From Chara braunii (Eukaryota > Streptophyta > Charophyceae > Charales > Characeae), in NCBI GenBank assembly GCA_003427395.1, contig BFEA01000018.1, positions 2,146,162 to 2,179,193 of the forward strand: a stretch of 33,032 nt of DNA. Direction: 5' to 3'. The position numbers and the translations under genes were made by a program. The notes under the pieces were generated by a model, which ran no database searches, was not told the origin of the DNA, and saw nothing but the letters and a program-made list of their open reading frames with translations. Of this stretch, positions 18,618 through 29,088 are shown piece by piece. Positions within the stretch are counted from its first letter, which is position 1; every line of letters begins with the position of its first letter.

Positions 18618-19989
18618 AGGAAGAGACTTACCTGCCCTATTGCTATAAACGCTTCGAGGGTGCAGGGGAAAGACTAAGCGAGCCATCATGTAGCAAGTTC
18701 CCTCTGAACCTTACCGCGGGGTAGCTGGAGCTGCAAGGCAATTAGCGCACTGCTGTGTGACCGGGCATTGTAAAACGGAGCTGGCTTGACGAGAGCAAGA
18801 AAAGAAGAAAGTGAACGAGAGGGCGGGAGAGAGCGAGCACGCAAAAGTAGGGGCACGAGATAGCGTGAGCACTCAGAAGAACGTGCGAGCTTGAAAGAGA
18901 GAAGAAAGCGCTGACAACCTGAAGGAGGACGACTGAATCTGGATGTTGGTCTGCGCCACGTGCGTTCGAAACTGATGTGGAAGATCGCGACCGAAAGGAA
19001 AGTGTGGAAAGAGAGTTGGTCGGTCGTTTCTCAACCAATTTTGACGAGTAAAGAAGCTAAGTAGGAGTTTTCGGGGTGGGCGACCCCAAATCTGCAGTTA
19101 GATTAGGTGGAAAGTTGGTAGAAGAAGGAGTGATAGAGAAATGAGGTGCGCGGGAAGGTCGAGGAGAAGAGTATGGTGGGAGTGAAGAACGTGTATCTCG
19201 CCCGATTCTCAACAGAATCAAGCGAGGTAACATGTTAATCCAAGGTCTTGGGCCATTGCGAACACAATTGCATCGACAGATTTTGGGTTGGGGCCGTGGT
19301 TTTGAAGGTATGGCTGTTTTGGGCTGCGCCTAAGAGTACGGGCGATGTATCTTTCCATAATTCTGGCTGAAGATTCATCCTCACTATGCTCAGTGAGGGT
19401 TCAACAGGAAGCAGACAAGTCGGTAGCAACGTATATTTCATGCTCTGGTGGAAAAACCCATTTCTATTTTTTTCCTAAATAGCGGATTGCAGCGGACGAC
19501 CCTAGCAGCGAGAGTTATGATTCGAGGGAAAGATTCCCCCTCACTTCCGCCTGTTGGGATAGGCGGGAAGCAATCGACGAAGGCATGGTGACTGGGCTCC
19601 GATCTGCACGAGCACGTGCACGAGAGAGGAGAGGCAATAGAAAAGGTGGGGAGTGAGGCACTCACCTAGACAGAGGCAGTTTGAAGTATGATCCACCGTG
19701 AATGCAGTCTCAGAAGCTAGGTGTGTATCTTTCCATGCGATACTTATCTTGGTGATGAATGTCCCCATGTACAAGGGAGAGATTCATTCTCACTACCCGC
19801 TGCCTCCTCTCACCGACACTGAGGTGCAGGGCGCTGACCATTCCTCTTCTGGCAGTCGTCAAAAAGGGTGTACCTGCCTATTTTCTAGCGGAAGATTCAT
19901 TCTCATTTTGCATATTTTGGGAGTCCAGCGACTGGCGATTACAATTGTCATGGCAAGTCATGCTTCTCGTCACGGAAAACACATTGGTT
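18618..19989. other. Unassigned sequence with a dispersed motif
   Basis: No gene is supported. A short motif like GAAGATTCATTCTCA occurs at about 19369, 19780 and 19890, and again at 27059, often after GTATCTTTCCAT or GTATTTTTCCATG. These are probably remnants of one diverged repeat. The part from 18780 to 18900 is purine-rich. Confidence 0.35.
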
Positions 19990-22060
19990 AATGTGCCAAA
20001 CGCCAAGATCTTGTTTGCAGTTTGTTTGCTTGTTGTGCCAAACGTCAAGATTTCACTCACAATTGTTTTCTCCGCTGGCGCTGCTCATTAGGATCCTGGC
20101 AGTACTCACTCTCGTGAAGGTCATCATATTGATCGTTGACTTCGAAGTAATCGTTGGCTGTCCAGTTACTCACCTTACGGCTGGGTAGGGCTCAAAGTGG
20201 GTGGATGATGCAGTGCTTCTTCTGCTACTGCTTCGGCAAAGTGTTGTTAGACGGTGTTCAGAGCGAATAGTTGTTGCCAACTTGCCGCTTTGTTGCTGAT
20301 GCTGGTTGAGTTGGACTGCTGCTTTTAGCCACTATTGGGTAATGAGGTTGCTACTGCAAGGTGGGGTCATACTCATTAGCAACAGGAATGTCGGTGAGGT
20401 ATCGTGATTTTCTTTCTGGCACCAGCAGTTGTCATAAGGGCTGCTATTTTTTTTTATTTTTTATTTTTTTTACATACTGTGACTACTGTAAGGCAAATGG
20501 AATTGTTGTTGGGTTTCTATTACTGCCGTCATAGCCTTCCTTTGAATCAACACTGGTACTGTACAATTGCTGTTCTGGTTGCCCTACAAGTAATTGCATA
20601 TTATTGGTTTTTAGACTGTTACGAGCGTGACTTGCCTCCAATCTATTGCGGTTGTTGTTTCTTCATTGAGGGCGCTGCTAGCACACAGTTCCAACAACTA
20701 TTGGCTATTTCCGCCTCATAGGGCTGGTTGTTGGACAACGGCTGTTGTTGCTGCTTTCCGAGACTTACTACAACGCATTATCGGTTCAGCATTGCTGTTA
20801 TTTTAGGCTGCTACACCGAGCAGTTTGTTGTGGACTTAAGCTACTTAGACTGGTGACCAGATGTGGGATTTGGGTCAGCTTCTTCTGTTGCTGTGCCCCG
20901 GTAGGTGCTCGTTACTATCTTTAACAACGAACAACCACTACTGTTGATTTAGGGTCTGACACTGTTGTGGCTCGGGTGTTGTTGGTGAGCTTTCAGACAG
21001 TGGTGACAGGTAGGTTCTGGTTGTTGTGGTAACAGAGAACTGGTGTCGCACTATATTTTGGGTTACTCTTGTGTTTGTTGTTGGGCACTTGCTGTGCGTA
21101 TTGCCGAAACCACGTGTTTTACTGCGTTAGTTGTACTTTTTATCTCACATTGTATATTGTTGGGTGCGGTGTTGTGGCATCTGTGTTTGATGTTCTGCGC
21201 TGCCACAGTATCTGGCCACTGCACATGGTTGCTAAGCGCACAATTTCAGTGCAATTTCAGCAGGTTGCTATGTTTTGACTACGTTATGAATATAGCACAG
21301 GGATGTGTTAAATTTCGGCGCAACTTTTCTAGGTTGTGTAGAGGCTGCTGTGAAGATTTGAGTACGACAGATGAGGATTCTTTGACCATACGATTTGACT
21401 AGGCCAGTTGCAACTGTCAGTGCTATCACTAAGACTGACACTATTATTTGATCCATGAAGCATTGTTTCATACTTGCTGCTAAGTGAAGTTTATGTTTCG
21501 AGTGAAGCGTGGATTCGAGCAATCAGAGTGTCCGCTGGTTTACGCAGCCTGGTTTTGTTGTCGGTCCAAACTATTGTGTCCTTGCTATTGCACTATTGGT
21601 GGGGTTGTCGTTTCTCTCAGGCTGGTGCAACACTGAAGGGGCGGTGGGTGAGCCGCGTAGCTGCTGAGATTTTGTTGTTATTATTGTTGGCTCAGGTTAT
21701 TACGACAGCAAGACCTGTGTTGGCCGTTGTTGGTAGCAACGGACTTTCGCAGTGGGAGATCTGGGCTTGTAGCAGCACCCATGTCGAACCCTGCTGTTTG
21801 AGCTTGTATCAAGCGGATCGTTGCTTTGACCACACCTTGTCATATTGTTGCATTCTCAATCGTTGTGTGAGCGGCATCCAGTTGAACTCGACTGTGATTA
21901 TTGTGTTTCAAGTAGAGCAGGGGGCGTGTTCTATTTGAATGGTGTGTTTCTAGACTGCGCATTGCGTCCTTGATCAACGATTGAAGTGCGGCGGTCTGGG
22001 AGTGTGAACAGGCTTTGCAGATAGGTTACTGGTGCAACTTAGGAGACTCTCAGGAGGTTG
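19990..22060. other. T/G-biased non-coding stretch
   Basis: About 2 kb in which the plus strand is strongly enriched in T and G, with many TTGTTG and GCTGCT-like runs and no AT-rich decay. Frames of 105-154 codons (20404-20721, 21043-21402, 21474-21938) change frame without any recognisable domain and look accidental. It leads towards the hairpin array and may be part of the same transcription unit or element. Confidence 0.4.
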
Positions 22061-22596
22061 CTACTTGTGACTTGGCCGTGGTTCGGCCAACTTCTGCTAC
22101 ATTCCTGGCCGCCATTGCGGGGCCCTCAGGAGATTGAAGACAACAAGGCCCTCTCCTACGAGTTGAATTTATCCCTCTCTTGTATCTCGAGCGTCTGAAA
22201 CCCCTCCTTCTGCCCTTCTTACTCTAAGTCTAGTCTAAGGTTACGAGAGGAAGGCGGCAGGCGGGATTGCAACCCGTGGGACCGCAGCAAGACCTTGTGG
22301 GAGGTCCACCCACCGATTGCGGGAGCTCTGCCGGAGCCCAGACGGGGTTCTGAAGGCAAGGACTACTCAAGTATAATGCTCATTTTACGCGTATGATCCC
22401 TTCCCTTAAACTGTATTACCATTTGTTATTGTGTGTCTGTAAGTATGGCTGAGAAAGTTAATTGCCTTTATTTGTTTTGAATTCCTGACATGATCTGAAA
22501 GGTAAAATCGGCAAGTATGTATGATAAAGTCAGATTATCTGTGTGAATTCAAAAAAAATGAGATTGTGACATTATTTGTTGTTATGTTGCGGAGGT
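22061..22596. other. Lead-in to the hairpin array
   Basis: A GC-rich part with several short inverted repeats (22230-22350) gives way at about 22360 to AT-rich sequence. No gene or known RNA motif is recognised. Confidence 0.3.
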
Positions 22597-24170
22597 TGGG
22601 CGAACCCATAAGCTGTTGATTGTTCAGCCATACGCACCTGTTGCTTATTTAGGCGGAGCTAGACTACTCATAAGTTGAGTAGCCTCGTTCTACGCTATAT
22701 CTCTTTGTGTAGGCTGACTAGCCATACCATAAGTTGGTGTCGTCTAGTTATATGTCTTTCGTCGTTTGTTCGGGCAAAGGTTGGGCTCCTCATAAGTTGA
22801 GGTGGTTCAGTTCTTTGTGTATGTCAAATGTTCAGGCTGACCAGCCTCACCATAAGTTGATGCGGTCCGGTCATACGCCTTATGTTGATTGTCTAGGCAG
22901 AAACTAACTACACCATATATTGTTTTGGTAGGCTAGTCACACCATAAGTTGGTGTGACCAAGTCATGAGCTGCGAACATAAGTGGAATCTAGGTATACAA
23001 TCTGACATGACTATATGCTACGTATATCATTGGCAGGCTGGACGTCATAAGTTGGGAAATCTAACCATATAAGCCGGTAGCAGATAAAGCAGAGGAGAAA
23101 ATAAAATTCAGAGTATAAAATTGAGTGGTAACTTTAGGCAGACCGACTCATCCATAAGTTGGGTAGTTGGTCTTATGCCCCTGATAACACAAAGGGCAGA
23201 GAGATAATATAAAACTTGGCTATTTTTCTTTCTAAACATAAACTGATGTTTGGATGAACATCCTCATAAGTTGAGGTGACCTCACCACTCGTCTGAAAAC
23301 AGAAAGAACTTGTGACTCTACTTATTGAATGTAGTTGTGTAGCGGAGGCTGAGCAAACGCATAAGTTGCGGGTTGTTCGGTCAAACGCGCTTGTTGTTTA
23401 TTTAGGCGAGCTAGACTACTCATAAGTTGAGTAGCCTAGTTCTACGCTATATGTCATCGTTTGGGTTGGCTAGGCACATCATAAGTTGGTGTATCCCGGT
23501 CATATGTCTTTCGTCATTTGTTTAGGCAGAGGTTGGACCCCTCATAAGTTGAGGTGACCCAGTTATTTGTGAATGCCGAAAGTTTAGGCTGACCGGTCTC
23601 ACCATAAGTTGGTGCGGCTCGGTCATACGCCTTATGTCACTCGTTCAGGAAGAGGCTAATCACATTATAAGTTGGTGTGGTGAGTTTTATGCCTTATGTT
23701 TATTCATTGAACATGGTTGTATTGCGAAGGTTGGACGAACGCATAAGTTGCGGGTTGTTCGGTCATTCACACATGTGATTTTGTCTAGGCTGAGTTGGAC
23801 TACTCATAAGTTGGGTAGCCTGGTTCTACGCCATATGTCACTGTTTGGGCTGGCTAGGCGCATCATACGTTGGTGTGTTCTAGTCATATGCCTTTTGTCC
23901 TTTGTTCAGGCTAAGGTTGACCCCTCATAAGTTGAGGAGGTTCAGTTCTTTGTGTATGCCGAGCGCTGAGGTTTACCAGCCTCACCACAAGTTGGTGCAG
24001 TCCGGTCATACACCTTATGTCAATTGTTCAGGCAGAAACTGGTCACACCATAAGTTGGTATGATTTGGTCATATGCCCTACGTATACTTGTGCTACCAGA
24101 CTAGGGCACCATAAGTTGGTGTGACCTAATCATATAAACTGACTGGTCAGTCCATCCATAAGTTAGGTTG
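22597..24170. repeat. Tandem array of 24 stem-loops with invariant loop ATAAGTT
   Basis: The heptamer ATAAGTT occurs 20 times (first bases at 22670, 22729, 22792, 22852, 22944, 23047, 23154, 23266, 23361, 23422, 23481, 23544, 23604, 23667, 23743, 23806, 23927, 24050, 24111, 24158). There are four one- or two-base variants (22608, 22915, 23865, 23987). In most units it is the loop of a hairpin whose arms differ between units but still pair: CTACTC/GAGTAG at 22670, CTACTC/GGGTAG at 23806, CCTC/GAGG at 23266, GTCACACC/GGTGTGAC at 22944, CACATT/GGTGTG at 23667, CGC/GCG at 23361. Outer arms pair too, for example GAGCTAG/CTAGTTC around 23422 and GACCG/CGGTC around 23604. The usual spacing is 59-63 bp, with a second conserved block like CATACGCCTTATGT after each hairpin. 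The weakest stems are at 22608, 23047 and 24158. Confidence 0.9.
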
Positions 24171-24269
24171 GTTGATCCTATGTCTTATGTAAGGAAGGGT
24201 AAAAGAGAATAACAAGGGTTTCCGAACTAACTATGCGGCCTGGAAAGGAACCTGAGGGTTGGCGAGAGA

Positions 24270-24800
24270 TGTTGTCACACTCATCTGTGTATGCTTTTGG
24301 GGCTATCTCTGGGGACTTCTCTTTAGTATGTTAGCTGTTTTAGATGCTCGCTGAGTGCTTGAGCTATAGGTAGGTAAGATGGATGATGGGAGGGAAGTTT
24401 GGGATATGACAGGACTGACCTTACTAGAAGTTCGGACTAGTGATAGCTCACGATACCATCGTCAAAGGGGGGTCGTTTAAAATATCTTCAATTTTAACTA
24501 TCAAGTGAGTGTTGGAAGTTAGTCGAAAGTATAGTTGTACTTTGTTTTTGCATTTTCAGCTTTGTATAAATCTTGGCAGTCTCATTTTCCTACTGGAAGC
24601 ACTGCCGAAATTTTTACAAATCTGAAAAAGTTAGTCACTTTTGGATTCCGAAAAATTCTGAAAATACATTTTTCCTACGGGAAACGCTGCTGAAATTTTG
24701 TAGAATTTAAGGAGTTAGAATATTTTTTACTAGGAATAATTTGGCAATCAACCCTGTCTTGGGGAGATGCTACCAAAATTGTCAGTAATTTCTGGAATCC
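24270..24800 (-). repeat. LTR-like segment, probably minus strand
   Basis: On the minus strand this contains repeated blocks of the form AAATTTC-GGCAG-GCTTCC (three degenerate copies at about 24588-24638, 24669-24718 and 24757-24795). These resemble the GGCAGCATCTCCCC-type boxes I know from LTRs of plant Ty3/gypsy elements. It ends GTGTGACAACA at 24270, a TG...CA-type LTR end. No matching start, primer site or second copy was found, so extent and orientation are tentative. Confidence 0.35.
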
Positions 24801-26040
24801 ATTGGAATGAGGAGAGTGAGAAGTTAGTAGAGGAGTTAGGCCTCGACATGGAGCATGTTCTCCTTAAGCATAGTATTGGTTCGTTTTGTCCTGGACTGTG
24901 ATGCAGGTCTGCGAATTCGATTGAAGGCTGATTCGTTCGGCCTGAACCTACGAACGGTTACTTTTCTGTTATCTTTTGATAACAGGTCGGTTTACGACGC
25001 AACTTCTCTGCTTCTGCAGCTCAACCTAAGGCCTTGGCTCTTGTGGGTTTTTATGTTTCTTGGGTTTTTTCACCCAGATTTCTTTCCAAGTTCTCATTTC
25101 TAAAGACTGAGTAGCTTTATTGAGGGATGGTGAAAATTGGTTGGGGCTTGTATGTATAAGGCAGGGTGTGAGTTGCAAAACGCGGTGAAGTTGATTCCCT
25201 TAGTGTGTGTGGTGTTGTTGTTTGAACTCTGTGCGATTGCAGGTATACTTATAAGATTCCTTGAATTGAGCTTGGTGATAGTCTGAGTATTGTGTGAATA
25301 CGGATGGACAAGCCACACAACTGTTATGAGAGTGATCGTCTGATACCACCCAAACTTCTGCTTGATTGTTTTAACTACCATTGCCTAGCATAACTATAAT
25401 AGCTGTGAGGAGTCTCATTATGATTGTGAGAGGTGATCATCACATACCTATTATTCGTTGTATATATATACACATACCTATGTTTGGGTGTTCGCATGGC
25501 CTGAGGGGCCCACAGTTAAGGGTTTAAGTGATGTCGACACTGAAAAAGGAAGGAAAACCCCTTATTGTGGTATGCTTTTTAAAGAAATTTCTTAGTCGGA
25601 CGTTAGTTCTGGGCCTGAATTCGAGATCCTTGTCCAGGACATTCCAGGTCCTAGACTCTGCATGGAAGGGATCACCCCCCTGCGCAGAGCCTATTTGCCC
25701 TGCCCACCGGGACACTCAGCCTAAAGGTCGGAGGTGCCGCGGAGGCCGCACGGCTGTTCCTTCAACCGTGCAATATGGTGAAGGGGTAGACCTTCATGAT
25801 ACTTCGACTCTGACAACGAACCCACGAGGAACCGCTTGATTATGGGCACTACATAATACGCCATCCTTGTGTGTGCTTGCGTAGTCATGCATTGCTAGTC
25901 GATATGAGAAAGGCCTTGCGTCCGCGCGATTTAATCTTTAGGACTCGCGCACGACGCCTAACCGATTTCTGTATTAAAAGGTTATGGGTCGGATACTGAA
26001 GGGACTAGAGGAGAGTTTGTTTTACGTTTATGTGTATTTT
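24801..26040. other. Unassigned stretch
   Basis: No family is recognised. The 103-codon plus frame at 25528-25839 has no domain I can name, and the sequence around it is Pro/Arg-rich in several frames. A TATATATATACACA run lies near 25461-25475. It may include the rest of the LTR-like segment. Confidence 0.3.
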
Positions 26041-26139
26041 TAATATTTTGTGTGGAGTAACGCGTGGTGAGTGAAAAACGTCCTCGTCGACTGACGACGA
26101 CTTGTGCTTGGAACCTCAGCCCCCCAATGCGTCGATTCC

Positions 26140-26480
26140 CGTGCGGGACCGATTGAGGGGCGTTGACCGCGCGTACCCCCTATGCTACAACGAACGAGAA
26201 ACGCCCTCGGTCGGGCCACCTCTGCGATTATATACAAAAAATTTTCGTACGTGGTTCGGTAGCTCGGCGGGGATATGTCCACCCAAGGGATGGTGACAGC
26301 TCCCGCAGGTGGAGATAATACGTGCCTCGCGTGACTCTATCCTGTCGTAGGGGTTCGCGAGAAGTACAGGTGGAGCGGCAAACAGCGCTCTACGACGAAG
26401 TCCTGCAAAATCCTGTGTGACGTGGCTCGGAGGGTCCCCTTTTGGGACTGATGCGCTCAACAGCGTGAGGGAAGCTTGAA
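26140..26480. repeat. V repeat, copy 1
   Basis: This shares CGCGTACCCCCTAT, then CTACAACG, CCACCTCTG, CTATCCTGTCGTAGGGGTTC and CCTGTGTGACG in the same order with 28540-28880 and 29370-29710. Minus-strand frames across it contain NPYDRI in all copies, but the frame is not kept along the repeat, so coding is not supported. Just beyond it, CTCGCTAAGGCGTG (about 26608) recalls the R1 leader motif and may be a small R1 fragment. Confidence 0.6.
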
Positions 26481-27132
26481 TGTAGAAATGCACGCGCAAA
26501 AAACACATTCGCGGAAAATATGAAGTCACAAACAAAATATCAGTGAAGCGGCACCTAATTCCTACAGCCAAATTGAAATTGAAAATTTTGGAAAAAAAAT
26601 ATGAGCCCCCTCGCTAAGGCGTGAAAAAAAAAATACAAAATATGTGAGGGTAACTTCGAAATTTGCAAAAATAATACAAACTTGAAATTGGGTTATAGCA
26701 AGAAAAACATAGCACGTAAGCTTGTGCGTCACATAAGAGTTTCACGGGTACTGTTTGAATGAAGGAGGTGTTGTCCTCCTGCCATCCCATCTTCATCCTC
26801 TTAATAACCGGAAGCGACACCGGAGTTTCAATCCAGACCTGAAACTGGGTACTATCTTTCCCCAAAAATTGTGGTACACCTCCAGTTACACATTTTCGTG
26901 ACGCTTCTGAAACTAAGAATACAACCACGACTCGCACTGCGTTTTTTTTTTTTTTTGTTTCCCGCCCTTTTGCCTTGGACCCGTGTGGAATCCGTTGGAA
27001 AACTCTCAAATCTGCACAGAGACCAAAATATGGCGGTGTATTTTTCCATGTTCTAGCGGAAGATTCATTCTCATTTTTTGCATTTCTCACTTATGCGAGA
27101 GAAAAAAAGGTGGAGCGGCACTGTCAGTGCGA
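26481..27132. other. Unassigned stretch between repeats V and U
   Basis: AT-rich at first (a probable R1 leader scrap near 26520-26640), then mixed sequence with a short poly(T) (about 26942-26956) and the GAAGATTCATTCTCA motif at about 27059. No gene is supported. Confidence 0.3.
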
Positions 27133-28540
27133 ATACCCTTACAAGGGTATCCTCCCTGATTTTTGCAAGTGACATACAATGAGTTTTAACTTAAAATTTG
27201 ACTGCGTCGTGTAAGTCGTGGTTGTATTTTTCTTTATGCTGACTAAATGTTTAACTAAAAGTAGAGTGTGTGTGAGGCGTGCAGTTTTGAAGGTGTGTGT
27301 GATTTCTTTTCGTGTTGATGATTGAAAAGTTGAGCACAGTTGTCGGCTAATTTTTGTTTTTGATCATACTAGGATTAGATGATCGTTCTTCTAAGACTTC
27401 TATTGGTCGGTACTTTTGACCGCGGCACGCGCATGCGCGGCATACGCTTGAGCGGCGTTGTTATGCCAAGTGTCAAGCCCGACTGCAGCGCCGCGAGCTT
27501 CGAAGGCGGCTATTTTGAATCCTTTTAAAGAGGCTGTTTGAGCCGAGAAGCGCACGGCTGACTAAGGCATTTTGTTGTGCTAGTAGAGGCCACAACTGAT
27601 AATAGTCAAGATGCGGTGTTTGGGCGTAATGGGCAGTGTGAACGACGACGGTGAGCGGAACGAGGCCCTTAGGTAGCGAATGTCGGGGTAAGGCGGTCGT
27701 GGATCTTGGTCGATAGGCCAAGTTGTGACCATGGGACATTTTCATAGGCTCATGCATAGTACGGTACCCGGTTATATGGATTTGCATGGCTACCAATGCC
27801 ATCCTTGGGTCTAACACTATTAGTTGTGGCATCAAACTTTCATTCAGGAAATTCAGGGATCGAGGTCATCAGCCGACGACTTAGGAAAATTGGAGCAACT
27901 TGAAGGAACCAAGGGGTTGAGGGTTTGGCGAGGGTTATTCCCCTTGGTTTTACTATCGGTCGTGCCCACGGATCCAACAGGTAGGACCGAAGACTCTGAG
28001 GTGTAAATGGTCCCTTGCATCCTCAACCTCGTTCTTCTTTCGTTTCCGTGATTCGTAAATTATTTTTTACTTATATTTTATTATTTAATCATTTTAATTT
28101 ATTTATGCTATGGAAGCAATCCCGGTGCCGGTACCAAGACAACTGGTCTAGTTGGTTGGTACAACCATGAACTTCCGAAGTATGGGCCCGAACAGTATAG
28201 GCCGATCAGATCAGTGGGCCCTAGCGCATGGGACTGGGAATAGTCCTCTGGATATTTGTTAAAGATGGGAACTGAAGAACAGACTGGCATAGCCCCTGCA
28301 ACTGGTTCTGGAGCCGGCCAGGCGATCAATTGACTCAACTCCGTCGGTACACCCACGACCTGTTGAAATACAGACCTGAGCTTGGACACTGAGGGAAAAT
28401 AGATGAGTAAGATATTACAATTTTGAGTTTCTTAGGGCCGGCCCATTTCAAATGAGTGTTTTTGGACCGTGCCCACGAGGTGGTCGTTCAGGACATCAGT
28501 CCCCAAAGCGTCGGCTCATGTACGGGTCCAATTAAGGTGT
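27133..28540 (+). repeat. U repeat, copy 2
   Basis: This begins at the core palindrome ATACCCTT-AC-AAGGGTAT (27133-27150) and follows copy 1 (17388-18530) through blocks GAGTGTGTGTGAGGCGTGCA, TTGAAGGAACCAAGGGGTTG (about 27899) and TGTTGAAATACAGACC (about 28367). The middle is diverged. A 12-base palindrome CGCGCATGCGCG lies at 27428-27439. Its right end is included in the tandem duplication that starts at 28260. Confidence 0.5.
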
Positions 28541-29088
28541 GCGACCACGCGTACCCCCTATTCTACAACGTACAAGAAACGCCTTCGGTTGAGCCACCTC
28601 TGTGATTGCAGTTGAGTAGCTTTCGCACGTGTTTCGCTAGCTCGGTCGGGATACTTCTGTCCAAGGGTGGTGACAGCCCCCTGGGCAGAGGTAAGTTGTA
28701 CCTCGTGTGACCCTATCCTGTCGTAGGGGTTCGTGAGAGGTATGGCTGGCGCACTTGGCCAGAGCGGCAAAAGCTCCACCGCAAAAAAATCTTGCAAAAA
28801 ACCTGTGTGACGCGACCAGGAGGGTCGCCCTCCGGGACCGATGTGCTTGACAACGCGTATGTTTTCTGTGCTCGAGTGACAGTCGGCAAGCGATACGTTG
28901 TACGTGGCACGTGACCCGTAGGCATTGCCACATCGCGATTCCTCGGGGAATCGAAGGAGCACCATTGGTTCGAACAATGTACACTCACTTGTCATCATCG
29001 CTACGATCTCTCTCTCTCTCTTTCTCTCGCTCTCTATCTCTCTCTGGAGAAGCCCAACGATCGATTGACCGGAAAGTAGGAGCAACGA
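28260..29088 (+). repeat. 829-bp tandem duplication, first unit
   Basis: This unit starts TAAAGATGGGAACTG and repeats at 29089 with only scattered substitutions and small indels. It contains the right end of U copy 2, a V repeat (about 28540-28880) and a CT-rich patch (28990-29045). Long minus-strand frames here are duplicated with it and carry no recognised domain. Confidence 0.9.

Noticed and set aside
21043-21938. Frames of 119 and 154 codons in the T/G-rich stretch
   Set aside because: No domain, signal or conserved neighbour is visible, and the composition alone explains the lack of stop codons.
22597-24170. Regular spaced repeat resembling a CRISPR array
   Set aside because: The genome is eukaryotic, the repeats are palindromic loops with variable arms rather than constant repeats with unique spacers, and the intervening sequence is itself conserved.
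24270-25820. Complete minus-strand LTR from 24270 to a CTGACAAC near 25813
   Set aside because: The would-be terminus does not match the TGTTGTCA end well and no duplication was found, so only the left part is reported as LTR-like.
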